A DNA stretch of 7,464 nucleotides from Burkholderiaceae bacterium (GTDB lineage Bacteria; Pseudomonadota; Gammaproteobacteria; Burkholderiales; Burkholderiaceae_C), in assembly GCA_023268425.1 (NCBI GenBank), contig JALRFN010000163.1:1-7464 (forward strand). Reading direction: 5' to 3'. Both the position numbers and the translations under genes were made by a program. The notes under the pieces were generated by a model that ran no database searches, had not been told where the DNA came from, and saw only the letters and a list, made by a program, of their open reading frames with translations. Numbering within the stretch: position 1 is the stretch's first letter; each line of letters opens with the position of its first letter. This document shows positions 1 to 6,120 of this stretch, in pieces.

Positions 1-57
1 CTTGTTGACCATGCCACGAACCGAGGGGGTATCCTCAAGTTCACGGGTCTTGTGCAC
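1..57 (-). CDS. rpmD: Ribosomal protein L30 (rpmD) C-terminal fragment, chimeric edge
   Basis: Read on the minus strand from 57 to 1, this edge gives 19 open codons, VHKTRELEDTPSVRGMVNK, continuing out of the window. The run of an acidic residue, DTP, then VRGM and a basic residue is the conserved C-terminal half of bacterial 50S protein L30, a roughly 60-residue protein of the large ribosomal subunit. The form with HKTRELEDTPSVRGM resembles alphaproteobacterial L30 as I remember it more than comamonad L30; this is recollection, not a search. The N-terminal half of L30 is absent. The frame is joined directly to recN sequence, in a different reading frame, at about 52-58. rpmD normally sits in the spc ribosomal operon between rpsE and rplO, so its presence inside recN is unexpected. 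With only 19 codons the identification is good but not certain. Confidence 0.65.
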   Translation of the reverse strand, partial: MHKTRELEDTPSVRGMVNK

Positions 58-769
58 CGCCGCGCTCGTTGGCCAGGGCCTCGCTGCTGCTTTGGGCGGC
101 TTCCAGCAATGCTTGCGCGTGGCTGGCGCGGGTGTGGCTGGCGTTCAAGTCGTCCCACTCGTGGGGACCCGGACTTAACTTCTCGACTTCAGCCACCTGC
201 CATTGCAGGCGCTCACGCTGGGCTTGCGCTTCGCTTTGGTGGCTTTGTGCTGCCTCTAGCTCTTGCTGGGCTTGTTGCCACTCTTGCCAAGCGCGCTGCA
301 CCTGGCGGGTGTCCACACCGGCATAAGCGTCCAACAAATCGAGTTGCGCGGCGGCGCGGGTGAGGCTGTGCCAAGCGTGTTGACCGTGGATGTCCACCAC
401 GTGCTCGCTCAGTGCCTTGAGCTGTGCAAGGGTGGCGCTGGTGCCATTGATCCAGGCGCGCGAGCGGCCTTGCGCGTCGATTTGGCGGCGCAGCAGCAAG
501 ACTGTTTCTTGACTGTCAAAACCTTGCTCGTCTAGCCAGACGGTGAGGGTGGACGGTGTATCGAACTCAGCCGAAAGCTCGCAGCGGCTTGCGCCCTCGC
601 GCACCACCGTGGCGTCGCCACGTTGGCCCAACAGCAGTTGAATGGCGTCAATCAAAATGGACTTGCCCGCACCCGTTTCGCCCGTCAAGGCGGTGAAGCC
701 GGAGGCGAAATCCAACTCCAGCGATTCAACAATGACAAAGTCGCGCAGCGACAGTCGCAGCATGGCCAT
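41..769 (-). CDS. recN: DNA repair protein RecN, N-terminal part, truncated by a junction
   Basis: RecN is an SMC-like ATPase that binds DNA ends and supports recombinational repair of double-strand breaks. The visible 242 residues hold the N-terminal half of the ATPase head, with Walker A GETGAGKS at about residues 30-37 after the typical opening LRLSLRDFVIVESLELDF. A Q-loop/IHGQH region follows near residue 128, and then the start of the coiled coil, a Q/E/A-rich stretch at about residues 160-230. RecN is normally about 550 residues, so the rest of the coil, the signature motif and Walker B are missing. The stop at 41-43 lies inside sequence that reads as L30 in another frame. Genuine RecN therefore ends at or before residue 239, and the last three residues (QDP) are probably foreign. 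The start may be the ATG at 767-769 or the in-frame ATG at 761-763, which gives the more usual MLRLSL opening; neither has a strong Shine-Dalgarno. It lies 12 nt downstream of nadK and is probably co-transcribed with it. Confidence 0.9.
   Translation of the reverse strand: MAMLRLSLRDFVIVESLELDFASGFTALTGETGAGKSILIDAIQLLLGQRGDATVVREGASRCELSAEFDTPSTLTVWLDEQGFDSQETVLLLRRQIDAQGRSRAWINGTSATLAQLKALSEHVVDIHGQHAWHSLTRAAAQLDLLDAYAGVDTRQVQRAWQEWQQAQQELEAAQSHQSEAQAQRERLQWQVAEVEKLSPGPHEWDDLNASHTRASHAQALLEAAQSSSEALANERGGAQDP
52..58. other. Chimeric junction between recN and rpmD sequence
   Basis: Minus-strand RecN coding sequence (residues up to Gly238-Ala239) switches here to an L30 reading frame that begins with Val-His at 57-52. 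The 7-nt string gtgcacc (ggtgcac on the minus strand) can belong to both sides: it reads Gly-Ala plus one base in the RecN frame and fits Lys-Val-His or Val-His in the L30 frame. It could therefore be a short shared overlap. It also contains the palindrome GTGCAC. The exact breakpoint within a few bases cannot be fixed from this sequence alone. Confidence 0.6.
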
Positions 770-781
770 GGTGCAAGGGGT

Positions 782-1705
782 TTAAGGTTTGGGCAGGCCT
801 TCGTTCCACAGCAGCTTTTTGCGCAGCGTGTCGAAGTAATTCCAGCCTTTGGGGTGCAACAGACAGAGTTGGTCGTCGCCTCGGCGCACCCGCACGCGAT
901 CGCCCGTCAACAAACTGGTGAAGGACTGCATGTCAAAGTGCGCACTGGGGTCACGCGCTGCGACCACCTCAATGTCAATCATGTGAGCGGTGGGTAGCAC
1001 CACGGGGCGGTTGGAAAGCGTGTGCGGCGCAATGGGGGCCATCACCCAACCGTCGATGCTGGGGTGCACGATGGGGCCACCCACCGATAAGGCGTAGGCC
1101 GTCGACCCCGTGGGCGAGGCAATGATCAACCCGTCCGCCCGTTGGTTGGCAACAAAATGACCACCGACTTCGACGCGCAACTCGATCATGCCCCCCATGC
1201 TGCCGCGGTTGATCACCACATCGTTCAAGGCCTCGCTGGCGAACTCGCAGTGTTCTCCGCGCCAGATTTCAGCACGCATCATGGTGCGGTGCTCGATCTC
1301 ATAAGCGCCATCCAACATGGGGGCCAAGGTTTGCTCAAACTCTTGCGACGAAATGTCGGTGATGAAGCCCAGACGCCCTTGGTTGATGCCAATCACGGGA
1401 ATGCGGTGTTTGGCCAAAACGCGGCCCGCGCCCAACATCGTGCCATCGCCACCCACGACCAGGGCCACATCACAATGGGCATGCAGGGCATCCAAAGCAG
1501 CGTGGGGGTATTCGCTGAGGTTGTGGTCTTGCGCCGTTTGCGTCTCGATGACCACGGTTTGACCGCGGCGATCTAAAAATTGGGCCAAACGCTGAATCAC
1601 GTCGCCCGATGCAGGGGCGTGAAATTTGCCGATCAAACCAACGCGCTCAAAGCCTGCACGCACGCTGTGGCGAGCGAAACCGGTGTTGGGCGAAGAATGC
1701 GTCAT
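782..1705 (-). CDS. nadK: NAD kinase
   Basis: This gene encodes the ATP- (or polyphosphate-) dependent cytosolic NAD kinase that phosphorylates NAD to NADP, the sole route to NADP in most bacteria. The 307-residue product is of normal family length. It carries the GGDGT nucleotide-binding and catalytic motif at residues 85-89, the NQGRLGF segment at about 108-114, the conserved Asn-Asp of ALNDVVI at 161-162, the DGLIIASPTGSTAY signature at 191-204, and HTLSNRP at 228-234. The C-terminal FDMQS stands where many NAD kinases have DGQ; as far as I recall this is usual for betaproteobacteria. The ATG at 1703-1705 is used, with only a weak ribosome binding site upstream. It is divergent from hrcA and precedes recN by 12 nt, the common betaproteobacterial order. 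It appears intact. Confidence 0.97.
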   Translation of the reverse strand: MTHSSPNTGFARHSVRAGFERVGLIGKFHAPASGDVIQRLAQFLDRRGQTVVIETQTAQDHNLSEYPHAALDALHAHCDVALVVGGDGTMLGAGRVLAKHRIPVIGINQGRLGFITDISSQEFEQTLAPMLDGAYEIEHRTMMRAEIWRGEHCEFASEALNDVVINRGSMGGMIELRVEVGGHFVANQRADGLIIASPTGSTAYALSVGGPIVHPSIDGWVMAPIAPHTLSNRPVVLPTAHMIDIEVVAARDPSAHFDMQSFTSLLTGDRVRVRRGDDQLCLLHPKGWNYFDTLRKKLLWNEGLPKP

Positions 1706-1763
1706 ACTTGCGTCTCAAGGCGTTTGATCGCCACGATTACAACATAGCTTGACAACATTTGAG

Positions 1764-2786
1764 ATGCTGGACGACCGCGCCAAAGTACTGCTCAAAACCC
1801 TGGTGGAGCGCTACATCGCCGACGGGCAACCCGTGGGTTCACGCACCCTGTCCAAAGAGACTGGGCTGACCTTGTCGCCTGCGACGATTCGCAACGTGAT
1901 GAGTGATTTGGAAGACCTCGGTCTGATCACCAGTCCCCACACCTCGGCGGGTCGAGTGCCCACCGCGAAAGGCTATCGTTTGTTTGTCGACACCATGTTG
2001 ACACTGCCGCAAAACGACTTGGCCGAATGGCGCGAATTGGGTGAGGGCGAGCGCCTAAGCGGCGAACAGCCCTCGCGGGTGTTGACCCACGCGGCGCAAA
2101 TGATTTCCAGCTTGTCGCAGTTTGTGGGCGTGGTGGTGGTGCCCAAGGGCAACGTCGTCTTCCGACACATCGAATTTTTGAGCCTCTCTGAACGTCGCAT
2201 CTTGGTCATCATCGTCACGCCGGATGGTGACGTGCAAAACCGCGTCATGCACCCCAACGTCGATTACTCGCAGACCCAACTGACCGAGGCGGCCAACTTC
2301 CTCAACGCCCACTACGCGGGCTTGACGCTTGACGCGGTGCGCGCGCGCCTCAAAGGCGAAGTCGAAAGCCTGCGCAGCGAAATTGTTGAGCTCATGCAGG
2401 CGGCAGTCAGCGCAACCGACGAAGAGCAAGAGGCGCAAGCCGACGTCTTGATTGCGGGTGAGCGCAACCTGCTGTTGGTCAACGAGTTCTCTGCTGACCT
2501 CAACAACCTGCGGCGCATGTTTGACCTGTTCGAGCAAAAAACCCAGGTCATGCGCTTGCTCGAAGGCTCGGGCCAGGCCGACGGCGTGCGCATCTTCATC
2601 GGTGGTGAAAGCCGGGTGGTGCCCGTGGAAGACGTGTCGATTGTCTCGGCTCCCTACGAAGTGGACGGCCGCATCGTCGGTCGCTTGGGCGTCATCGGCC
2701 CTCAGCGCATGGCCTATGACCGCATGATCCAAATCGTCAGCCTGACTTCCAAAATGTTGGGCAACGCCTTGAGCCACCACCGCTGA
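1764..2786 (+). CDS. hrcA: Heat-inducible transcription repressor HrcA
   Basis: HrcA represses class I heat-shock genes such as groESL and dnaK operons by binding the CIRCE inverted repeat, and its folding is assisted by GroEL. The 340-residue product has the usual length. An N-terminal winged-helix domain (about residues 1-75) shows VGSRTLS, LSPATIRNVMSDLEDLGLI and the wing SPHTSAGRVPTAKGYRLFVD. It is followed by the GAF-like and dimerisation domain, including FIGGES and the C-terminal segment VIGPQRMAYDRMI. The longest open frame begins at a TTG at 1749, but the ATG at 1764 gives the typical MLDDRAKVLLKTLVERY start, so I place the start there. No CIRCE repeat (TTAGCACTC-N9-GAGTGCTAA) is visible in the 58-nt gap shared with nadK, so there is no sequence sign of autoregulation by HrcA here. 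The gene is complete. Confidence 0.96.
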   Translation: MLDDRAKVLLKTLVERYIADGQPVGSRTLSKETGLTLSPATIRNVMSDLEDLGLITSPHTSAGRVPTAKGYRLFVDTMLTLPQNDLAEWRELGEGERLSGEQPSRVLTHAAQMISSLSQFVGVVVVPKGNVVFRHIEFLSLSERRILVIIVTPDGDVQNRVMHPNVDYSQTQLTEAANFLNAHYAGLTLDAVRARLKGEVESLRSEIVELMQAAVSATDEEQEAQADVLIAGERNLLLVNEFSADLNNLRRMFDLFEQKTQVMRLLEGSGQADGVRIFIGGESRVVPVEDVSIVSAPYEVDGRIVGRLGVIGPQRMAYDRMIQIVSLTSKMLGNALSHHR

Positions 2787-2789
2787 CGC

Positions 2790-2817
2790 CTGCTCGCCCG
2801 ACCGCAGGCTCTACAAT
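2790..2817 (+). promoter_or_regulatory. Probable sigma-70 promoter of the CAU tRNA gene
   Basis: TACAAT at 2812-2817 is a five-of-six match to the -10 consensus and lies 12 nt before the mature tRNA 5' end. The bases between it and the tRNA (gcgcggcttggc) are GC-rich, as in discriminators of stringently controlled stable-RNA promoters. The -35 element is poor: ctgctc at 2790-2795 has a 16-nt spacer and few consensus matches. The placement of the -10 is fairly convincing and that of the -35 is not. Confidence 0.5.
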
Positions 2818-2829
2818 GCGCGGCTTGGC

Positions 2830-2906
2830 GGGCCGTTAGCTCAGTTGGTTAGAGCAGAGGACTCATAATCCTTTGGTCCACGGTTCAAGTCCGTGACGGC
2901 CTACCA
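2830..2906 (+). tRNA. tRNA with CAU anticodon, probably tRNA-Ile2 (annotated as tRNA-Met by simple rules)
   Basis: The 77-nt sequence folds as a full cloverleaf: acceptor GGGCCGT with ACGGCCT (G1-U72 wobble, the other six pairs canonical), D arm GCTC/GAGC, anticodon stem GAGGA/TCCTT around loop CTCATAA, and T arm CACGG-TTCAAGT-CCGTG. It ends in discriminator A73 and an encoded CCA at 2904-2906. The anticodon CAT is at 2864-2866. CAU is shared by initiator Met, elongator Met and Ile2, in which TilS converts C34 to lysidine so that the tRNA reads AUA. The first base pair is not the initiator-type mismatch. The C4-G69 and C5-G68 pairs, the U7-A66 pair and the TTGGTC...GGTTCAAGTCC arm match E. 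coli tRNA-Ile2 (ileX) rather than elongator Met, so Ile2 is favoured. The tRNA call is firm and the isotype is an inference. Confidence 0.95.
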
Positions 2907-3029
2907 CCTTCAGGAGCCACTTCGGCATAGCGCATCGTCTGACGCGTATACAGTGTCTAGGCAGCTTGTCCTGAGGGTGTCAGCAAGCGGGTACCCAATG
3001 CCCTGGGGGTGGGCATAAACTGCGGCAAC

Positions 3030-4313
3030 ATGAGCGCCACCACCCAAGACTCCGTTGCCAATCAAGGCCTCGCCGCAGGCCTTTGGTTGGCTTTGGGTTT
3101 ATCGCTGGGTGCAGCGGTGTCGTTGGGCGTCACGCGCTTTGCCTACGGTTTGTTGCTGCCGCCCATGCGTGCCGACTTGGGTTGGAGTTACACCTTGGCG
3201 GGTGCCATGAACACGGCCAATGCGCTGGGCTATTTGTTGGGGGCCTTGTCAGCGCCAGGTTTGATGCGCCGCTGGGGCCCCGGGCCTTTGTTGTGGCGGG
3301 GAGCTTTGCTTGCCGCGCTGTTCATGGCGGGCAGCGGCTTTTTCACGGGTGCCTGGTTATTGGCGGCTCAGCGCCTGCTGGCTGGCGTGGTGAGTGCGTG
3401 GATTTTTGTCGCGGGTGGTCTGTTGGCGACGCGCCTTGGCGCGCGCTGGCCGCAGCACACGGGTTTGTTACTCGGCTTATATTACGGCGGTACAGGTTGG
3501 GGCATCAGCCTGTCGGCCTTGGGGGTGCCCTTCATGTTGGAGGCCGCGGGTCAGCGCGAGCACGCCTGGGCCTGGGCTTGGTGGGGCTTGGCCGTGGCTT
3601 GCACGCTGGCGTGGCTGGTCTTGCGCAGCATGAGGGGCAGTTTGTTGCACCATGGCATCGAGACGGGCGCGCCCCTCTCGGCGCCAGAGCGCGCAGACCA
3701 AGACACCAGTCACGCCACGAGCGCAGAGTCCAGTACAGAAACCTCTGCTGAGCAGGGCCCTGCGTTGCGCGGCTTCGTGCCCGCGATGTTGGCTTATGCG
3801 CTGTTTGGTGTGGGCTACATCGGCTACATGACGTTTGTAGTCGCGCTGTTGCGCGACCAAGGGGCCAGCGCGGCGACCGTCACGGTGTTTTACACCCTGC
3901 TGGGCGTGGCCGTGGTGGTGTCTTCGCGCGTTTGGGCCGATCTCTTGGATCGCCACCGAGACGGTCAGGCTTTGGCCCGACTCAACGCCTTGCTGGGCGT
4001 AGCTACTGTGTTGCCTGCGCTAGGGAGCGCTTGGCCATTGGTGTTTGGCTCAGGCTTGTTGTTTGGTGGTGTGTTTTTGTCGGTGGTGGCGTCGACCACG
4101 GCTTTGGTGCGCCACAACTTGCCCGCCCATCGTTGGGCAGCAGGCATCAGTGCTTTCACCATTGTGTTTGCTTGCGGGCAGATGTTGGGGCCATCGGTGG
4201 TGGGGTGGATTGCCGATCAGGCTGGTGGCTTGCAAGTGGGCTTGTGGTTCTCGGCGTGCGCGCTGTGGGCGGGCGCCCTGGTCGCTTGGCGCCAGCGTGC
4301 CTTGGTGGGCTGA
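3030..4313 (+). CDS. MFS transporter, YbfB/YjiJ family
   Basis: This is a 427-residue inner-membrane protein of the major facilitator superfamily with about 12 hydrophobic helices. The opening, with GVTRFAYGLLLPPMRADLGW followed by AGAMNTANALGYLLGAL, is characteristic of the YbfB/YjiJ subfamily (Pfam MFS_4), whose substrates are largely unknown. A hydrophilic Ser/Thr/Glu-rich central loop at about residues 200-246 separates the two six-helix halves and looks long for the family. The open frame reaches back to a GTG at 3009, but the ATG at 3030 begins a normal MSATTQ N-terminus. Neither start has a clear Shine-Dalgarno. The stop is 49 nt before the monooxygenase start with no terminator between them, so the two are probably co-transcribed. 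From that context it may import the phenolic substrate of the next two enzymes; this is inference from position only. Confidence 0.88.
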   Translation: MSATTQDSVANQGLAAGLWLALGLSLGAAVSLGVTRFAYGLLLPPMRADLGWSYTLAGAMNTANALGYLLGALSAPGLMRRWGPGPLLWRGALLAALFMAGSGFFTGAWLLAAQRLLAGVVSAWIFVAGGLLATRLGARWPQHTGLLLGLYYGGTGWGISLSALGVPFMLEAAGQREHAWAWAWWGLAVACTLAWLVLRSMRGSLLHHGIETGAPLSAPERADQDTSHATSAESSTETSAEQGPALRGFVPAMLAYALFGVGYIGYMTFVVALLRDQGASAATVTVFYTLLGVAVVVSSRVWADLLDRHRDGQALARLNALLGVATVLPALGSAWPLVFGSGLLFGGVFLSVVASTTALVRHNLPAHRWAAGISAFTIVFACGQMLGPSVVGWIADQAGGLQVGLWFSACALWAGALVAWRQRALVG

Positions 4314-4350
4314 GTGTGAGTTGCCCTCAACACCAAGACCCGGTGCTCTC

Positions 4351-4358
4351 AAAAAGGA
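4351..4358 (+). promoter_or_regulatory. Ribosome binding site of the monooxygenase
   Basis: AAAAAGGA lies 4 nt before the ATG at 4363 and 10 nt before the in-frame ATG at 4369. It supports a start here and not at the far-upstream start of the same open frame (4045), which lies inside the transporter gene. Which of the two ATGs is used cannot be settled; they differ by two residues. Confidence 0.6.
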
Positions 4359-4362
4359 CAAG

Positions 4363-6069
4363 ATGGTGATGATTCAGACAGATGTGTTGATTTCTGGTGG
4401 TGGCCCCTGCGGCTTGATGCTGGCCATCGAGTTGGGGCGACGCGGGGTTCGCTGTTTGCTGGTGGATGCCAAGCCCAGCACGGCGTTCAATCCCCAGGCC
4501 AATGCGACGCAGGCTCGGACCATGGAGCATTTTCGACGTTTGGGTTTTGCTCACCAGATTCGGGCCTTGGGTCTGCCGCCCGATCACGCCACCGACATTG
4601 CGTATTTCACCCGCTACGCGCACCACGAGTTGGCGCGCATCGAACTGCCCACGGCCGCGCAAGCGGTGCAGGCGATCAAAACCATGTCTGGTTCTTGGAG
4701 CGCGGCGGAGTTGCCTCACCGGGTATCACAAAAATTCGTCGAGCAGGTCTTGCGTGAACACGCCCAGGCGCCTGGTGCCAACGACATCCGCTACGGCTGG
4801 ACGTTGGAGTCTTTTGAAGACCAGGGGTCTGAGGTGCGCGCAACCATCCGACCCACCGCCGGCGGAGATGCCCAGGCAGTGACCGCGCAGTTTTTGGTCG
4901 GAGCCGATGGCGCGCGCAGTTTCGTTCGCCAGCAATTGAAGATCGATTGGGGTGGAGAGTCCGGCACGCAACGCGAGTTCATGGGCGGCAAAATGTTTGC
5001 GGTTTACCTGCGTGCGCCGGAGTTTCAGTCGGTGTTGCCCCATCCCAAGGCCTGGATGTATGTGGCGGTCAACCACGAGCGGCGGGCCTTCATGGCCTCG
5101 GTGGACGGGGTGTCTGAGTACGCGTTTCACGCCGCGATCAAACCGGGCGAAGACGCCGATGCTTGGACTGAGCAAGACGCCAAGCGTGTGTTCGCGCAGG
5201 CGGTGGGCGCAGAAACGCCCATCGAGATTTTGTCTATGGGCACCTGGCTGGCCGGCCACGCCTTGGTGGCCAAACGGTTTCAACGGGGGCGGGTGTTCAT
5301 CGCAGGCGATGCCGCTCACCTGTTCACGCCCACCGGCGGCTTGGGCTACAACACCGCCGTCGAGGACGCCGTTAACCTGGGCTGGAAACTGGCCAGCGTG
5401 GTGCGCGCTCAAGCCGACCCCAAGTTGCTTGAGAGTTACGAGGCAGAGCGTCGTCCATTGGCGGTGCGCAACACGCGCTACGCCAGACACTTCGCAGACT
5501 CAGTGGGCTTGTTTAGCGCGCTGCCGGTCTTGGACCAAGCCTCAGCCGAGGGCGAGGCGGCACGCGCCCTGGCCGCAGAACACTTCAATCGCCACGCACG
5601 GCTGGAGTTCAACATCCCGGGCGTCACCTTTGGCGGTCGTTACGACCGCTCACCGATCATCGTGGGTGATGGCAGCACGCCACCGCCTGATGAGCCCAAC
5701 GCTTATGTGCCCAGCGCCAGTCCCGGTGGTCGACCGCCCCATGTCTGGTTGCCCGATGGGCGCTCGCTCTACGACACCTTCCACACGGAGTGGACTTTGC
5801 TGGTCATGGGGGCGCAAGCGGTGGGCACAGAAGGCTTCACCCAGGCAGCTCAGGTGGCGGGTATTGACCTGGCTGTGGTGCGATTGGAGGATGACGCCGT
5901 GCGTGAACTGTACGAGGCACCTTTGGCGTTGATCCGCCCCGACCAAATGGTGGCTTGGCGTGGTCACAGCGACGCGGCAGCCCAGCGCATTTGGTCACAG
6001 GTTTTGGCCACGCCGATTGGCGCTCAGCGCGAGGACAAGGGGGCGCTTGAGCGCGGTGCTGTTCGCTGA
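4363..6069 (+). CDS. FAD-dependent aromatic monooxygenase (phenol hydroxylase / MhpA / TfdB type)
   Basis: This is a single-component flavoprotein hydroxylase expected to use NAD(P)H and O2 to hydroxylate an aromatic ring in the cytosol. The 568 residues fit the class (about 550-600). The Rossmann dinucleotide motif GGGPCG is at residues 12-17 and ends in the acidic LLVDAKP near 35. The DG motif LVGADGARS is at about 178-186. The FAD-ribityl GD motif VFIAGDAAHLFTPTGGLGYN is at about 311-330, followed by TAVEDAVNLGWKLA. After the PF01494-type domain comes the thioredoxin-like C-terminal domain of this class, with GGRYDRSPII at 424-433, GRPPHVWLPDGRSL at 456-469 and LIRPDQMVAWRG at 523-534. The gene is followed 51 nt later by a hydroxyquinol-type dioxygenase, so a likely product is hydroxyquinol, from resorcinol, hydroquinone or a substituted phenol. 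The substrate cannot be read from sequence, so no gene symbol is given. Confidence 0.92.
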   Translation: MVMIQTDVLISGGGPCGLMLAIELGRRGVRCLLVDAKPSTAFNPQANATQARTMEHFRRLGFAHQIRALGLPPDHATDIAYFTRYAHHELARIELPTAAQAVQAIKTMSGSWSAAELPHRVSQKFVEQVLREHAQAPGANDIRYGWTLESFEDQGSEVRATIRPTAGGDAQAVTAQFLVGADGARSFVRQQLKIDWGGESGTQREFMGGKMFAVYLRAPEFQSVLPHPKAWMYVAVNHERRAFMASVDGVSEYAFHAAIKPGEDADAWTEQDAKRVFAQAVGAETPIEILSMGTWLAGHALVAKRFQRGRVFIAGDAAHLFTPTGGLGYNTAVEDAVNLGWKLASVVRAQADPKLLESYEAERRPLAVRNTRYARHFADSVGLFSALPVLDQASAEGEAARALAAEHFNRHARLEFNIPGVTFGGRYDRSPIIVGDGSTPPPDEPNAYVPSASPGGRPPHVWLPDGRSLYDTFHTEWTLLVMGAQAVGTEGFTQAAQVAGIDLAVVRLEDDAVRELYEAPLALIRPDQMVAWRGHSDAAAQRIWSQVLATPIGAQREDKGALERGAVR

Positions 6070-6108
6070 TTTGACAAAGCCGCAAGGTATCAATAGCCAT
6101 AGATGTTT

Positions 6109-6115
6109 GAAAGGA
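6109..6115 (+). promoter_or_regulatory. Ribosome binding site that fixes the dioxygenase start
   Basis: GAAAGGA at 6109-6115 is spaced 5 nt from the ATG at 6121. It lies inside the extra six codons that would be added by an upstream ATG at 6103, which has no such site. The 6121 start is therefore preferred. Confidence 0.7.
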
Positions 6116-6120
6116 TCACC

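Noticed and set aside
52..363. Plus-strand open frames over recN
   Set aside because: They are antisense to the clear RecN head domain, with no recognisable protein content.
2055..2780. 241-codon open frame antisense to hrcA
   Set aside because: It mirrors hrcA codon by codon, has a low-complexity His/Val/Asp-rich translation with no family resemblance, and overlaps a certain gene entirely.
2941..2957. Partial palindrome around GTATAC with flanking GAC/GTC in the spacer after the tRNA
   Set aside because: The arms are not symmetric about the centre and there is no matching second site, so an operator call would be guesswork.
3009..3029. GTG start adding seven residues to the transporter
   Set aside because: It has no ribosome binding site, and the ATG at 3030 gives a normal N-terminus. 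It cannot be fully excluded because the ATG also lacks a clear site.
4045..4362. Upstream extension of the monooxygenase by 106 codons
   Set aside because: It lies within the transporter gene, translates to a Cys/Trp/Arg-rich segment foreign to the family, and the ribosome binding site and Rossmann start are at 4351-4400.
4726..5490. 254-codon minus-strand open frame within the monooxygenase gene
   Set aside because: It is a shadow of a GC-rich gene; the translation shows no recognisable domain while the plus-strand frame has all the FAD motifs.
4952..5932. 326-codon open frame in another plus frame inside the monooxygenase gene
   Set aside because: The translation is rich in Trp, Arg, Ser and Pro, as expected of a frame-shifted read of GC-rich coding DNA.
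6103..6120. ATG adding six residues to the dioxygenase
   Set aside because: The good Shine-Dalgarno GAAAGGA lies within these codons and serves the ATG at 6121.
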